Notes: generated from the letters alone by a model not told the origin. A DNA stretch of 64,000 nucleotides from Nodosilinea sp. FACHB-131 (GCF_014695395.1 NZ_JACJOF010000012.1:1-64000), one strand, 5' to 3'; counted from the stretch's first letter, positions 8,412-17,930 are shown. Numbers and translations are program-made.

Positions 8412-8768
8412 TCACTCCTCTATCCCCACCGCTTGAGTGAACCGCTCCATTTCTGGGCTAGCTTCGCCGTAGATGTCGGCAATATGCTCCTGGCAGCAGT
8501 CAATGGCAAAGTCGTCGAGCTCGTGGGCCTCAATGCCAAACATGTTTTCGAAGGTGCTAAAGGTAACGCGGCAGAAGCTCGGTCGGTCGGAGTAGATGGT
8601 GCAGAGGCGATCGCCCGCATCATAGTGAATGCACCAGCCGTCTTCGCCCACCATGCTCAAGTACAGCGCCAGCTGGTCAGGTTTGAGATAGGAGTCGAGG
8701 TCGGGGCGTTCGTCGGGGGCCAAGAAGCAGCAGGCCCCACAGGATTTTACACATTGCCAGGTGGCCAT
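8412..8768 (-). CDS. YkgJ family cysteine-cluster protein
   Basis: The 118-residue protein has the CxxxCxxCC signature at the N-terminus (C6, C10, C13, C14 in CVKSCGACC), followed by three more cysteines in WCIHY, LCTIY and FCRV contexts. This arrangement is typical of the YkgJ (formerly UPF0153) family, thought to bind zinc or an Fe-S cluster. A further CC occurs near the C-terminus (DCCQEH). The function is unknown. The gene diverges from psb30, with 232 bp between their starts. Confidence 0.9.
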   Translation of the reverse strand: MATWQCVKSCGACCFLAPDERPDLDSYLKPDQLALYLSMVGEDGWCIHYDAGDRLCTIYSDRPSFCRVTFSTFENMFGIEAHELDDFAIDCCQEHIADIYGEASPEMERFTQAVGIEE

Positions 8769-9000
8769 TGACTGTCCTTTGGCCGTCTCAGGCCTAGCGT
8801 TAGAGAGGCAAGCGGTGCTGCCTTAGAATTTTGTTAAGTTATCTAAAATAGGGGCGGCGTTAGCAGGTAAAATAAGCTCCGATAAGCAAGCTTTACGCCA
8901 AGCCCAGAGCGGGGTCTGTAGCTTTTCTACGGGCAAAACTCCACTTCTGGGATTGTAATGAAGTTTATATCAGTCCAGTCGCCTTGTGTTGGGAGGTCTC

Positions 9001-9132
9001 ATGAGCTTTCTGAGTGGTTTTTTGAGCAATATTAATTTCGAGCTCATTGCCCAGCTGACCATGCTTGCCATGATTGTCATCGCTGGCCCAGTGATTGTGT
9101 TTCTGCTGTTTTTGCGCGGCGGCGACCTCTAG
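9001..9132 (+). CDS. psb30: Photosystem II protein Psb30 (Ycf12)
   Basis: Psb30 is a single-helix subunit at the periphery of the photosystem II core, near cytochrome b559 and PsbJ. The 43-residue product has the family pattern NFELIAQLTMLAMIVIAGP followed by VFLLFLRGGDL, with the conserved GP kink and the RGGDL end. GGGAGG five bases before ATG 9001 is a good Shine-Dalgarno. About 230 bp upstream are free of genes and must hold the promoter. It is convergent with ispD, 47 bp away. Confidence 0.92.
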   Translation: MSFLSGFLSNINFELIAQLTMLAMIVIAGPVIVFLLFLRGGDL

Positions 9133-9179
9133 AACCAAAAACCTGGGATCTAGAAGCAGCGCTTGGGGAGGCCTCTTGG

Positions 9180-9878
9180 CTAACTCAGGCGCTGTTTTAG
9201 TATGAATTCTGCGATTGCCAAATCCATTGGCGTCGTCACCTTGAGGTTGGTCTCTTCGCCGGGCACCACCTGCACCGACAGATTACACTTTTCGAACAGA
9301 GCGGCATCGTCGGTGACACTCCAGCCTTGCTCAATGCCCTGCTGATGGCACTGCTTCAGCAAAGCCACATCAAAGCCCTGGGGGGTTTGAGCGGCCCATA
9401 GCTGCTGGCGATCGGGAGTGGTCTCAACTCGCTGGTTGGCATCTACAACTTTGATCGTGTCTTTGACGGGCACCGCCGCCACGAGTCCGGGACAAGTGTC
9501 TAGGGCGGCAGCGCAGCGATCAAACAGGTCTGGAGTAGCTAGGCAGCGGGCTCCGTCGTGAATTAGCACGTGGGTGGCTTGGGCGGGCAGCGATTGCAGC
9601 CCGTTGTAGACCGACTCCTGGCGAGTCGTGCCGCCATCGATGAAGGCCACGGGTTTAGACAGGTGGAGCGACTTGGCAATGGTTTCTAGGGTAGGGCGAT
9701 CGCCCGCCTGGCAAATTACCCCGATCCAAACCACAGCCTTGGCCTGAGCGGCGGCCTTTAGCGTCCAGGCGATAATCGGCTGACCGAGCAGATCAAGGAG
9801 CACTTTGTTGCGATCGGCCCCCATGCGACGACCGCTGCCGGCGGCGGGGATGAGCACGTGAACGGGGGATATAGACAC
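9180..9878 (-). CDS. ispD: 2-C-methyl-D-erythritol 4-phosphate cytidylyltransferase
   Basis: IspD joins MEP and CTP to CDP-methylerythritol, the third step of the MEP isoprenoid pathway that feeds carotenoids, phytol and quinones. The CTP-binding motif PAAGSGRRMGADRNK lies at the N-terminus, with THVLIHDGARC, VPVKDTIKVV and AAQTPQGFD as further family blocks. I prefer GTG 9878 (VSISPVHVLIPAAG), giving 232 residues. The frame stays open to a TTG at 9905, which would add nine unconserved residues. The promoter region is shared with the divergent GT9-like gene. Confidence 0.93.
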   Translation of the reverse strand: MSISPVHVLIPAAGSGRRMGADRNKVLLDLLGQPIIAWTLKAAAQAKAVVWIGVICQAGDRPTLETIAKSLHLSKPVAFIDGGTTRQESVYNGLQSLPAQATHVLIHDGARCLATPDLFDRCAAALDTCPGLVAAVPVKDTIKVVDANQRVETTPDRQQLWAAQTPQGFDVALLKQCHQQGIEQGWSVTDDAALFEKCNLSVQVVPGEETNLKVTTPMDLAIAEFILKQRLS

Positions 9879-10019
9879 AGGGCAAAACCATAACGGGCTG
9901 GGCAAATCGGGGAGTTTTTATCCCCTAGGGTGAAATTTAATTCATTTTGTAGGCCACATATCCCCTAAACCTTGGCCAGGTTCCACTACAATACTTGCGA
10001 ACAGGCATGGACGTAACAT

Positions 10020-10961
10020 ATGCGGGTACTGGCTCTTGTTCCAGGAGAAACGGAGACGCAGCTGAGCTTCTTTCCGGTCATCAATCAGATCAAGGATAGC
10101 TTCGAAAATGCTGAGGTATCAGTAGTTGCGGCCCCTAGCGCTACGGCTATTTATCAGCTCTCTAAGGGGGTTGACGAAGTTGTGCCCTACAACTTTGAGG
10201 CCAGCAACAGCCCTGCCGACTGGGCCAACCTGTTGGGGATTGTGCGCGATCGCGAGTTCGATGTGGCCCTGACCCTAACCGACTCCTGGTCCATTGCCCT
10301 GCTGTTGTGGCTGAGTGGTGTGCCCACCCGCCTGGGTTACGGCGGGTCTGCCAACGATCTGCTGATGACGGCAACGGTGCCCCGCTCTGCTGAGGCCGCC
10401 CACTACGGCGATCTGCTCAAGCTGATCAACGTCACCGGTACTCCGCCTGCCCTCTCTGTGAATGTGCCCCGCAAAGATTTGACTGCCGTAGACAATCTGC
10501 GTCAGAGCAACGGGCTGACGAATGGCTATGTGCTGGTGTACCCCGGTGCCACCGCCAGCGACACCACCTACCCCACCGAAAGCTGGATCGCCATTCTCAA
10601 AGATTTTCAGCAGCGCCAGCCCGACCTGCCCCTGGCCCTACTACAAACCGACGATGCGGCTCCCCAGACAGGGGCGATCGCCAGCGCCCTGCCCAATCTT
10701 AAGGTTTTGCGACCTGAAACCCCAGGACAGACGGCAGCATTAATTGCGGCCGCTAACCTGTTAGTAGCGGTAGAGGGATATCCCCTAGCGCTGGCGATCG
10801 CCCTCAACGTCTACACCCTGGGGCTGTTCTCTGGCAATAGCAGAGTCCAGGCCATCACCGCAGGCGAAGATCGCTTGGTTGCCTTAACCTCCTCCACCGG
10901 TACCCTGGCCGACATTACCCCCGACCAGGTGCTTAAAAAAATTTGGAGCGAGGGGGCTTGA
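10020..10961 (+). CDS. Glycosyltransferase family 9-like (heptosyltransferase-like) protein
   Basis: The 313 residues follow the GT-B plan of heptosyltransferase (GT9) homologues: an N-terminal Rossmann half (RVLALVPGETETQLSFFPVI, VSVVAAPSATAIYQL, TRLGYGG near 110) and a C-terminal half with VLVYPGATASDTTYP and LPLALLQTD. Classic GT9 enzymes have a PGA(S) nucleotide-sugar loop, here YPGATA. LPS inner-core heptose is not general in cyanobacteria, so the donor and acceptor remain open. A TACAAT -10-like hexamer lies at 9987-9992. Confidence 0.75.
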   Translation: MRVLALVPGETETQLSFFPVINQIKDSFENAEVSVVAAPSATAIYQLSKGVDEVVPYNFEASNSPADWANLLGIVRDREFDVALTLTDSWSIALLLWLSGVPTRLGYGGSANDLLMTATVPRSAEAAHYGDLLKLINVTGTPPALSVNVPRKDLTAVDNLRQSNGLTNGYVLVYPGATASDTTYPTESWIAILKDFQQRQPDLPLALLQTDDAAPQTGAIASALPNLKVLRPETPGQTAALIAAANLLVAVEGYPLALAIALNVYTLGLFSGNSRVQAITAGEDRLVALTSSTGTLADITPDQVLKKIWSEGA

Positions 10962-11079
10962 TGGCCAAGCTTGGTCTGGGGTTAACCCTGCCATAGCTAC
11001 CCCATAGACTCCACACCTACCCTGTCAGCAGAGGGCCGTCATTACCCCAACCGTGCCCAGCTATTGGAGAGTTATACCT

Positions 11080-11610
11080 ATGGATACGATCAAAGAGCAG
11101 GCCAATACTGTTAGCCAGCTATTATTTTCCGCCGACACGGGCGACATCTACAAGAAAGCCCTTGCCCGCACCTGGGATATTTTGCGCGAAGTGGGCCTGC
11201 TGCTGTGGCTAGTTGTTTGCCTAGCCTTTGTGGGGGCCGAATGGTTTTACCGCACTGCGGTTGGCCTAGGGCGCAGCACCCGCGCCTGGTACATCGGTCT
11301 CAGTGAAAAAGACCCCACCGATGCCCAATCGATGACCTCTACTGGTCAGGCGCTGCTCGACACCGTGCAGTCAAGCACGGCTTATCTGCTAGCTCAGGCC
11401 CGTCAGCAGCTAGGCATTCCAGAACCGGAGCCGCAGCCCTCCATTTCGCCGATTCCTGCCCCACCAGTAACACCTCCATTTCCCACCCCCGTTGAGCCTC
11501 CGACTCCCAGTGGTCCGCCGGCCCCAGCTGAGCCCACAATTCCTGATGAACCCCTGTCTCCAGTGGCGACCGTGAGCGCCGGCCTTGAAGAGGACGATGA
11601 TTTGGCTTAG
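11080..11610 (+). CDS. Single-pass membrane protein with proline-rich tail, unknown function
   Basis: The start is ATG 11080, with GGAGAG nine bases upstream; an earlier ATG at 11053 lacks a good ribosome site. The 176-residue product has an amphipathic N-terminal helix, one membrane helix (about 36-58, LLLWLVVCLAFVGAEWF), a 50-residue polar segment, then a Pro/Glu/Thr-rich region (about 110-160) and an acidic end (EEDDDLA). I know no function for it. The proline-rich tail would suit a spacer or a docking segment. A long palindrome lies 80 bp downstream. Confidence 0.7.
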   Translation: MDTIKEQANTVSQLLFSADTGDIYKKALARTWDILREVGLLLWLVVCLAFVGAEWFYRTAVGLGRSTRAWYIGLSEKDPTDAQSMTSTGQALLDTVQSSTAYLLAQARQQLGIPEPEPQPSISPIPAPPVTPPFPTPVEPPTPSGPPAPAEPTIPDEPLSPVATVSAGLEEDDDLA

Positions 11611-11691
11611 AGAATAGATTCGTTAGGCCGTTAGCCTCCACTGGCCTGGTGAAGTCAATCGTGGTTATTGTCCTCTGAAATTTGTTCTCAA

Positions 11692-11739
11692 CAACGTATA
11701 AAGCCGCAGTGACCTGGGTTACTGCGGCTTTATACGTTG
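11692..11739. repeat. 48-bp near-perfect palindrome (23-bp stem, 2-base loop)
   Basis: CAACGTATAAAGCCGCAGT is followed at once by GACC-TG-GGTT and then the exact complement of the left arm; only one of 23 pairs deviates (G-T). No T-run follows on the plus strand, unlike other terminators in this window. It sits between the proline-rich protein gene and the ferritin-like gene, and may end the first transcript, structure the leader of the second, or be a protein-binding operator. Confidence 0.85.
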
Positions 11740-11819
11740 AACGGGTAGGCCAGGCGGCACAAACAGTTAGAAATTTCTACAATAGCCAACAGGATCCGTG
11801 CCCTCAACTTCTCTTAGCC

Positions 11820-12503
11820 ATGCTCCAGCACTATCTATTCATTGGTTTTAGCGCCATTTACTATAGCCAGAGCACCGCCAACCCCCAGCGGCGACCCCAC
11901 CTGTTTGCCTCCCTAGCGCTGCAAGAGGCTGAAGGCAGTCGCACCGTCGCCCATATTCGCTCTGCTAAAGCAGCCGAGATTCCTTCCTGGCTTGATGAGC
12001 AGATGCAGCGCCACGTCAGCGACGAGGTGCGTCACGCTCAGATCTTTACTAAAGCCGTTGAACGCGAGGGCTACTTTATCGACTTAGACAGCGAGGCTGC
12101 TCAGCAGTCGCTCTCTAGCGTGGGCGAGTCCTCCATGCGGCGCTATCACCAGGTCGATGATTTAGCAGCGGCCCCCTTACCTCACCTACTGGCCAGCGTG
12201 CTGCTAGCCGAAGAGCTGGGGGTAAGGGGCTTTCGCTGCATTCTCAAGGCTCTACCTGACCATCTCACCGCCACTCGGGCCGCGCTTGAGTCAGTGCTGC
12301 ACGACGAAGAGCGTCACGTGCGCTATCTCACCGATGCCCTGCGCTACTTCCGCGCCACCTCAGTGGTTGAGGCCTACCGCCGCGACATCGAAGGCAAGAT
12401 GTTCAAGGATCTAGGCAAAGTGGTGGAATTTGTCACTAAGCCCGCTGCAGAACGGCCCAGTCTAGTTCAGCCTGGCCAAAAGCCAGAGCTGTCCCTAGTG
12501 TGA
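11820..12503 (+). CDS. Ferritin-like di-iron domain protein
   Basis: Four helices carry the di-iron ligand pattern: a Glu in LQEAEGSR, DEVRHAQIF (ExxH), AEELGVRGF (Glu) and HDEERHVRY (ExxH). This fits the ferritin-like superfamily of oxidases and reductases; the substrate is not evident. I chose ATG 11820 (227 residues). The frame stays open upstream to TTG 11682, but residues 4-20 of that longer form would be encoded by the palindrome at 11692-11739, so that extension is doubtful. No clear ribosome site precedes either start. The C-terminal tail is Pro/Gln-rich. Confidence 0.75.
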   Translation: MLQHYLFIGFSAIYYSQSTANPQRRPHLFASLALQEAEGSRTVAHIRSAKAAEIPSWLDEQMQRHVSDEVRHAQIFTKAVEREGYFIDLDSEAAQQSLSSVGESSMRRYHQVDDLAAAPLPHLLASVLLAEELGVRGFRCILKALPDHLTATRAALESVLHDEERHVRYLTDALRYFRATSVVEAYRRDIEGKMFKDLGKVVEFVTKPAAERPSLVQPGQKPELSLV

Positions 12504-12515
12504 GCAAGCGGGGGG

Positions 12516-13502
12516 CTAAGCATCTACGGCCATGATATCTAGGGGTTGAACAGCCTGGGAAAAGCGGCAGTGGCCAAGGGATAGATCAAACAAATGAAAC
12601 CCGTATTCTTGCGATAGGGCCTCAAATACTTTGAGCCCGCGCACGCTGTTGCCGCGACTGTCGAGGGGCGGCGAAAACACGGCGATGCCGGCCTGATTTG
12701 GCACGACGGCGAGAATACCGCCTGAGACTCCACTCTTGGCCGGAATACCGACTCGAAAGGCCCATTCTCCAGCAAAGTTATACATGCCGCAGGTGTACAT
12801 AACGCTGAGAATATCGCGCACATGCTCCGCTCCCACGGCTCGCTGCCCGGTGACGGGGTTGATGCCCTGGTTAGCTAGGGTTGCGGCCATCACTGCCAGG
12901 TCATGGGCTGTAACCAGCACCGCACACTGTTGAAAGTACAGGTCGAGCGCTTCATCGATCGGCTGGTCGATCATGCCAAAGTTGAGCATCAGGTGAGCCA
13001 TGGCCCGATTGCGGTGCCCAGTAGAGCGCTCCGACATGAAGGTAGATACATCGACAAATACCTCGTTGCCAACATAGCGCTGAAACATGGCCAGCAGTCG
13101 GTTGAGTCGTTCTGCGGGGTCTTTGCCGGGAATCAGGCCGGTGGTGGCGATCGCCCCCGCATTCACCATCGGGTTATCTGGACGCTTAGAGTCCTCATCT
13201 AGCCGGATTAGGGAATTAAACGGATCCCCAGTGGGCTCTACTCCCACTTTTTTGAGCAGTTTTTCACGACCATAGTCCTCTAGGGCCATGGCGTAGACAA
13301 ACACCTTTGAAATTGATTGAATGGTAAATTTTTGCGTTACATCCCCCACCTCGTAGGCGCGGCCGTCGAGGGTGACAATGCTAATGCCGAACCAGTCGGG
13401 GTTGGCCCGCGCCAGCTCAGGAATATAAGACGCCACTCGACCTTCAGAAACTCCCTTAAACTCGTGGTAAAGCTGCTCTAAAAACGCTTGAACCTGGGTC
13501 AT
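12516..13502 (-). CDS. glsA: Glutaminase A
   Basis: Glutaminase hydrolyses L-glutamine to glutamate and ammonia through a serine-lysine dyad of the beta-lactamase-like fold. In the 328-residue protein the SxxK motif is S63-IS-K66 ([11 protein letters not shown]); further blocks are the catalytic-Tyr region, [24 protein letters not shown] and [14 protein letters not shown]. The start ATG 13502 gives the normal family length; the open frame upstream runs into a low-complexity tract and is not used. It stops 12 bp from the convergent ferritin-like gene. Confidence 0.93.
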   Translation of the reverse strand: MTQVQAFLEQLYHEFKGVSEGRVASYIPELARANPDWFGISIVTLDGRAYEVGDVTQKFTIQSISKVFVYAMALEDYGREKLLKKVGVEPTGDPFNSLIRLDEDSKRPDNPMVNAGAIATTGLIPGKDPAERLNRLLAMFQRYVGNEVFVDVSTFMSERSTGHRNRAMAHLMLNFGMIDQPIDEALDLYFQQCAVLVTAHDLAVMAATLANQGINPVTGQRAVGAEHVRDILSVMYTCGMYNFAGEWAFRVGIPAKSGVSGGILAVVPNQAGIAVFSPPLDSRGNSVRGLKVFEALSQEYGFHLFDLSLGHCRFSQAVQPLDIMAVDA

Positions 13503-13504
13503 TG

Positions 13505-13638
13505 GGGAGTTGGTGGGTAGTGGGTAAGTGAGTAGGCGGGTGCAGGAGTAAAAGATTACAGACGTGAAAACACGTTGGGTTGAGGGAGGGATGACCACCC
13601 ACCTACCCGTCCACCCACCACCCATCCACCTACATCGC
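13505..13638. repeat. Low-complexity repeat pair with opposite orientation
   Basis: Positions about 13508-13545 are made of GGTGGGTAGTGGGTAAGTGAG-like units and about 13589-13633 of CCACCCACCTACCC-like units, so the two blocks could pair with each other. They fill the gap between glsA and the LOG-family gene. Confidence 0.6.
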
Positions 13639-14703
13639 CTACTTCTGCTCGGGGTGCTGGGCTTCAGGGCGATGGTCGCCCAGATCGTTGAGCCGCCAGA
13701 TCAACTGGTGCAGCCTGCCAAAGTCGCGGTTGTTAAAATGCATCACCAACCGAGGCAACGCGATGGTTTCGTCTTTCTGCTCCTCGGGCAGGGCGGCAGA
13801 CTTTTCAATTGTTCCCTTAGCTAAAATGTCGCCAAATTCCTGATTGAGCAGGTCGATAGCGCCCTTGGGCAAATCGCTCTTGAGGCGAATGATCAGGCGA
13901 TCGCTGGTATAGCGACAGGAATGATATACCCGATAAAAACTGCTGATCGCATGGCAGGCGTCATCGACGTTGTCAGTAATGGTGTACAAGCTGGGGTCGT
14001 CAGGACTGATTAACCCTCGGCTCAGCAGGTGCTCGCAGATGTAGTTATTCCACCCTTGCCAGTAGTTGCCGCCGGGATGATCGACCATGACGATAGGCAT
14101 TGGGTCAGCCTTACCAGTCTGAATCAGCGTCAGCGACTCAAAGGCTTCGTCTTGGGTGCCAAACCCTCCCGGAAACAGCACCAGGGCATCACTTTCGCGC
14201 AGGAAAAACAGCTTGCGGGTAAAGAAATACTTGAAATTGATCAGCTTAGGGTCGCCCTCCATCACCGGGTTGGCGCCCTGCTCAAAAGGTAGCTGAATAT
14301 TTAACCCAAAAGATTGCTCTGCGCCAGCCCCAGCGTTACCCGCCTCCATGATGCCGCCCCCGGCGCCGGTCATAACCATAAAGCCCAGCTCGGTTATCTG
14401 CTTGGCAAACTTCTCGGCTAGCTGATAATCGGGGCTGATCGCCCCCGTACGAGCTGAGCCAAAGATAGTAATTTTGCGGGTGTGCCGGTAGGGGTAAAAA
14501 ACCTGAAATCCCTGCTCCATGTCCAGCAGAGCGGAATTCAAAATCTTCCAATCGAGTCGGTCTGCCTCCCGTCCCATCATGCGCAGAATGGTCTCTAGCA
14601 CCTGGCGAATGATCTTGCCATGCTCTAGGTGAGGCAATTGCTCAAACACCGCGGCCAAATCGGCCTGAACGCTAGAGGGTAAATTTGAGGGAAGCGCAAC
14701 CAT
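13639..14703 (-). CDS. LOG family protein (TIGR00730-like Rossmann fold)
   Basis: LOG-type proteins are phosphoribohydrolases that can release cytokinin bases from nucleotides; many bacterial members have unproven substrates. The 354-residue protein carries the glycine-rich motif [14 protein letters not shown] and the diagnostic PGGFGTQDE, with FFTRKLFFL between them. It is longer than the plant enzyme by an N-terminal helical region (about 1-75) and a C-terminal domain of about 100 residues, as in the long cyanobacterial form. The start is ATG 14703; an alternative TTG or ATG 27 bases earlier adds nine residues. Confidence 0.88.
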   Translation of the reverse strand: MVALPSNLPSSVQADLAAVFEQLPHLEHGKIIRQVLETILRMMGREADRLDWKILNSALLDMEQGFQVFYPYRHTRKITIFGSARTGAISPDYQLAEKFAKQITELGFMVMTGAGGGIMEAGNAGAGAEQSFGLNIQLPFEQGANPVMEGDPKLINFKYFFTRKLFFLRESDALVLFPGGFGTQDEAFESLTLIQTGKADPMPIVMVDHPGGNYWQGWNNYICEHLLSRGLISPDDPSLYTITDNVDDACHAISSFYRVYHSCRYTSDRLIIRLKSDLPKGAIDLLNQEFGDILAKGTIEKSAALPEEQKDETIALPRLVMHFNNRDFGRLHQLIWRLNDLGDHRPEAQHPEQK

Positions 14704-14764
14704 ACGCTGTTGGGTCCATAGAGGTAGCACCCCATTCTAGCGACAATTTTGCCCCCTGCCGTGC

Positions 14765-14801
14765 AAAAACCCTCTAGCGGGGACTATCCAACGCTAGAGG
14801 G
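14765..14801 (-). terminator. Rho-independent terminator of trxA
   Basis: On the minus strand CCCTCTAGCG pairs with CGCTAGAGGG and is followed by TTTTTGC. It lies 138 bp downstream of the trxA stop. Confidence 0.8.
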
Positions 14802-14938
14802 CTGTGTAAATGTTAATCAGCTAGTGACTAAACCTGCGACGATGTGTCTTTGCGGACGCTTGGTGCAAAGGTTAAAGCGATCGCCTTCGTCACACCGTGT
14901 GGCTAATCTTGAGTAGATCTAATCAGAGAAGGGTGGAC

Positions 14939-15259
14939 CTAGAGATACTTTTCAAGGGTGTTTGCCAGGGTGGTTTTGGGTACAGCGCCCACTACCATAT
15001 CAACCCGCTGCCCCTCTTTGAAGATCATCAGGGTGGGGATACTGCGAATACCGTACTGGCTAGCCACGCTTGGATTCTCGTCGGTATTGACCTTAACGAC
15101 CTTGATTTGGCCGTCGTATTGCTCAGAAATTTCTTCGACTACCGGAGCCACCATACGGCAAGGGCCACACCAGGGAGCCCAGAAGTCAACCAGTACGGGA
15201 ACGGTGCTTTCAAGAACTTCTTGCTTAAACGTAGAGTCTGTTACCTGAGCGGCTGCCAT
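14939..15259 (-). CDS. trxA: Thioredoxin
   Basis: This small dithiol oxidoreductase reduces disulphides in Calvin-cycle and other target enzymes with electrons from ferredoxin- or NADPH-thioredoxin reductase. The active site WCGPC is at 30-34 in [11 protein letters not shown]; the buried Asp (VLVDFWAP) and the cis-Pro loop ([10 protein letters not shown]) are present. At 106 residues it is the standard m-type length. Its leader region contains the sRNA gene Yfr1 about 155 bp upstream on the same strand, and a terminator follows at 14765. Confidence 0.97.
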   Translation of the reverse strand: MAAAQVTDSTFKQEVLESTVPVLVDFWAPWCGPCRMVAPVVEEISEQYDGQIKVVKVNTDENPSVASQYGIRSIPTLMIFKEGQRVDMVVGAVPKTTLANTLEKYL

Positions 15260-15414
15260 GCCTTGTGTTCCTTGCCGTTATTAACCACACGCAATCTTAT
15301 CATAGCCAATCCCCGGCTTCTTAGGCGAGTGGTCAATATCTATCGAGGGGATGGATGCTAACTCAGCTAAACTAGCCGTATTTCAGCGTTTTCAAGCCGA
15401 AGCCCCTTCAAATA

Positions 15415-15486
15415 AGGAACCGCCCAGACCAATGGCCCGGGCGGAGTGTGGTGTGAGGAGTGAACTGAAACAAAGGTTTCAGTACC
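15415..15486 (-). ncRNA. yfr1: Small RNA Yfr1
   Basis: On the minus strand a 5' hairpin (ACTGAAAC-CTTT-GTTTCAGT, 15483-15464) is followed by the unpaired Yfr1 signature ACTCCTCACAC (15461-15451) and a GC-rich 3' hairpin (CCGCCC...GGGCGG, 15444-15420) with a T-rich end. This is exactly the architecture of Yfr1, an abundant cyanobacterial sRNA that pairs through its central motif with mRNAs of outer-membrane proteins. Its place next to trxA matches the guaB-yfr1-trxA order known from marine picocyanobacteria. The ends are estimated. Confidence 0.9.
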
Positions 15487-15491
15487 ATTTT

Positions 15492-15497
15492 ATTGTA
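15492..15497 (-). promoter_or_regulatory. -10 hexamer of the Yfr1 promoter
   Basis: The minus strand reads TACAAT here, six to seven bases before the expected Yfr1 5' end. No good -35 box is visible at 17 bases upstream. Confidence 0.5.
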
Positions 15498-16000
15498 CTG
15501 TGGACAATTGAAAATCTGCCACCGGTCAATGACATTCGCAACAAAATTATGGTAACTGCCAATTATTTCTGCTTTTAGGAACTTGCGTGGTTAGTTCAAG
15601 GCCAACTGCTAGGGCATTTTGGGGCGCAACAGACAATCTCGTTATCGTTTAGGGCTGTGTTCTAGCTTTAGCACCAACCGTCAATACCGGTTTTAGACAA
15701 CACTTTGTCACTTAATGTTTCGGCCCACCCTGCCCGGCTAACTGATGGCTTCAGTAACTCACTGCTAGCTAGCGTTTGCTCTGCCTCAACAACCAGCGTG
15801 CGGGCTTCGATTTTGCCGCTATTTTAGCTTGGGTTAGTTAGGCCATTGTAAACGTCTTCCGACAAGTCTTCAGTTAATCACTGGTGTTTCCCAATTGAGC
15901 TATTGACTGGCCTTGCTGGTCGACAGCTGCCCAATCATCCAACGAGGTTGATACATCCACCCTGGCCCCATCGTTGGGGATGCGCTTAATTTGCCTAGGG
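15498..16000. other. Intergenic stretch without recognised features
   Basis: About 500 bases lie between the Yfr1 promoter and the ureC stop. Codon-like structure is absent and composition is more AT-rich than the genes. I see no ORF with a ribosome site, no tRNA and no clear terminator for ureC. It may hold degraded gene remains. Confidence 0.4.
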
Positions 16001-17710
16001 TTAAAACAGAAAGTATCGCTGGGCCATGGGCAAGACATCGGCCGGTTCACAGGTCAGCAACTCGCCATCGGCTCGCACTTCGTAAGTTTCGACGTTGACC
16101 TCCATGTGAGGCTGGTAGGCGTTGAGCTTCATATCGGCCTTGCTAAGGCTGCGGCAGTTAGCTACAGCGGCGGTAGATTTGGCGAGACCAATGTGTTCAG
16201 GAATGCCCAGATCCATCGCAGCCTGGGAAATAAAGCTGAGGGAGGTAGCGGCGATCGCCCCCCCGAAACTGCCAAACATCGGCCGCATGTGTACCGGCTG
16301 CGGCGTCGGGATGCTGGCGTTGGCATCGCCCATCTGCGCCCAGGCAATCAAACCGCCCTTGATCACAATCTCAGGTTTTACCCCAAAAAAGGCGGGCCGC
16401 CACAGGCAAATATCAGCCAGCTTACCCGCTTCGATAGAACCTACATGGTTAGCGATGCCGTGGGTAATGGCGGGGTTGATGGTGTATTTGGCCACGTAGC
16501 GCTTGGCTCGGTGGTTGTCGTTGCGATCGCTGTCCTCTGCCAGCGGCCCGCGCTGCACCTTCATTTTGTGGGCGGTCTGCCAGGTGCGAATCACCACTTC
16601 ACCCACCCGACCCATAGCCTGGGAGTCGGAGGCGATCATGCTGAAGGCACCTAGGTCATGGAGGATGTCTTCGGCGGCGATGGTTTCGCGGCGAATGCGC
16701 GACTCGGCAAAGGCGATATCTTCGGGAATGCTGGGGCTGAGGTGGTGGCACACCATCAGCATGTCAAGGTGTTCGTCGAGGGTGTTGCGGGTGTAGGGCC
16801 GGGTGGGGTTGGTCGATGAGGGCAGCACGTTGGCCTCACCGCACACCTTAATGATGTCCGGCGCGTGGCCGCCGCCAGCCCCTTCGGTGTGGTAGGTGTG
16901 AATCACCCGGTTTTTGAAGGCGGCGATGGTGTCTTCGACAAAGCCCGCTTCGTTGAGGGTGTCGGAATGGATCGCCACCTGGACATCGTACTCGTCAGCT
17001 ACTCCCAGACAGGTGTCGATGGTGGCCGGGGTTGTGCCCCAGTCTTCGTGAAGCTTGAGGCCCATGGCACCCGCTTTCACCTGCTCCACCAACCCCTCTG
17101 GCTGAGCGCTGTTGCCCTTGCCCAAAAAGCCCAGGTTCATGGGGAAAGCATCGGCGGCTTGCAGCATGCGCCAAATGTTCCAAGCGCCGGGGGTGCAGGT
17201 GGTGGCGTTGGTACCGGTGGCCGGGCCAGTGCCGCCGCCGATCATGGTGGTGATGCCAGAGGCGATCGCAGTGTCGATCTGCTGAGGGCAAATGAAATGA
17301 ATGTGGCTGTCAATGCCGCCAGCGGTGACAATCATGCCTTCTCCGGCCACTACCTCGGTGCCGGGGCCAATGATGATGTCGACATTGTCTTGAATGTAGG
17401 GGTTGCCTGCCTTACCAATTTTGTCGATTTTGCCGTCTCTAATGCCAATGTCGGCTTTGACAATGCCCCACCAGTCCAAAATTAGAGCGTTGGTGATGAC
17501 CATATCCACCGCGCCCGCGTCGCGCCCGATCGGCGACTGCCCCATGCCGTCACGGATCACCTTGCCGCCGCCAAATTTCACCTCGTCCCCGTAGGTGGTG
17601 AAGTCTTGCTCGACCTCAATGATCAGCTCTGTGTCCGCTAAGCGAACGCGATCGCCTACCGTCGGGCCAAAGGTTTCGGCGTAGGCACGGCGGTCCATGC
17701 GATAGCTCAT
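16001..17710 (-). CDS. ureC: Urease subunit alpha
   Basis: UreC is the catalytic subunit that hydrolyses urea to ammonia and carbamate at a di-nickel site. In the 569 residues the metal ligands are visible: H136 and H138 in DSHIHF, the carbamylated K219 in GLKLHEDWG, the His pair in [15 protein letters not shown], the mobile-flap CHH (VCHHLS) and Asp in ASDSQAMGR. Length and all blocks are normal. It needs UreA and UreB as partners and UreDEFG for assembly, and none is adjacent; the gene stands alone. No NtcA site (GTA-N8-TAC) was seen in the 220 bp upstream. Confidence 0.97.
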   Translation of the reverse strand: MSYRMDRRAYAETFGPTVGDRVRLADTELIIEVEQDFTTYGDEVKFGGGKVIRDGMGQSPIGRDAGAVDMVITNALILDWWGIVKADIGIRDGKIDKIGKAGNPYIQDNVDIIIGPGTEVVAGEGMIVTAGGIDSHIHFICPQQIDTAIASGITTMIGGGTGPATGTNATTCTPGAWNIWRMLQAADAFPMNLGFLGKGNSAQPEGLVEQVKAGAMGLKLHEDWGTTPATIDTCLGVADEYDVQVAIHSDTLNEAGFVEDTIAAFKNRVIHTYHTEGAGGGHAPDIIKVCGEANVLPSSTNPTRPYTRNTLDEHLDMLMVCHHLSPSIPEDIAFAESRIRRETIAAEDILHDLGAFSMIASDSQAMGRVGEVVIRTWQTAHKMKVQRGPLAEDSDRNDNHRAKRYVAKYTINPAITHGIANHVGSIEAGKLADICLWRPAFFGVKPEIVIKGGLIAWAQMGDANASIPTPQPVHMRPMFGSFGGAIAATSLSFISQAAMDLGIPEHIGLAKSTAAVANCRSLSKADMKLNAYQPHMEVNVETYEVRADGELLTCEPADVLPMAQRYFLF

Positions 17711-17849
17711 GGGGACTCCTCAGTTGGGGCAAATCTAGCTAGAACCACTCTAGAATGCGGGATCTCCCCAGTTTGGTCAATTGGGCTACAGTTGTTAGCC
17801 TTGGTCCGCAGGAGCCCCCGCTTTTGAAGCAGCGCTCTGCCCAACGTCA

Positions 17850-17884
17850 AAAAGATAGCCCGAAGGAAAACTTCCTCGGGCTAT
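17850..17884 (-). terminator. Rho-independent terminator of the group-2 sigma gene
   Basis: On the minus strand ATAGCCCGAGG pairs with CCTTCGGGCTAT around a TTTT-containing loop, followed by CTTTTT. It lies about 50 bp past the sigma-factor stop. Confidence 0.75.
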
Positions 17885-17930
17885 GGGTTCAGTGCGATCG
17901 CGTTACGACCCTGCAGAAGGCGCAGTTGCT

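Noticed and set aside
13503..13625. Longer N-terminus for glutaminase
   Set aside because: The extra 41 residues are encoded by low-complexity repeat sequence and exceed the family length.
16122..17594. Long antisense frames opposite ureC
   Set aside because: The ureC frame holds every urease motif; the opposite frames are its complement without independent signals.
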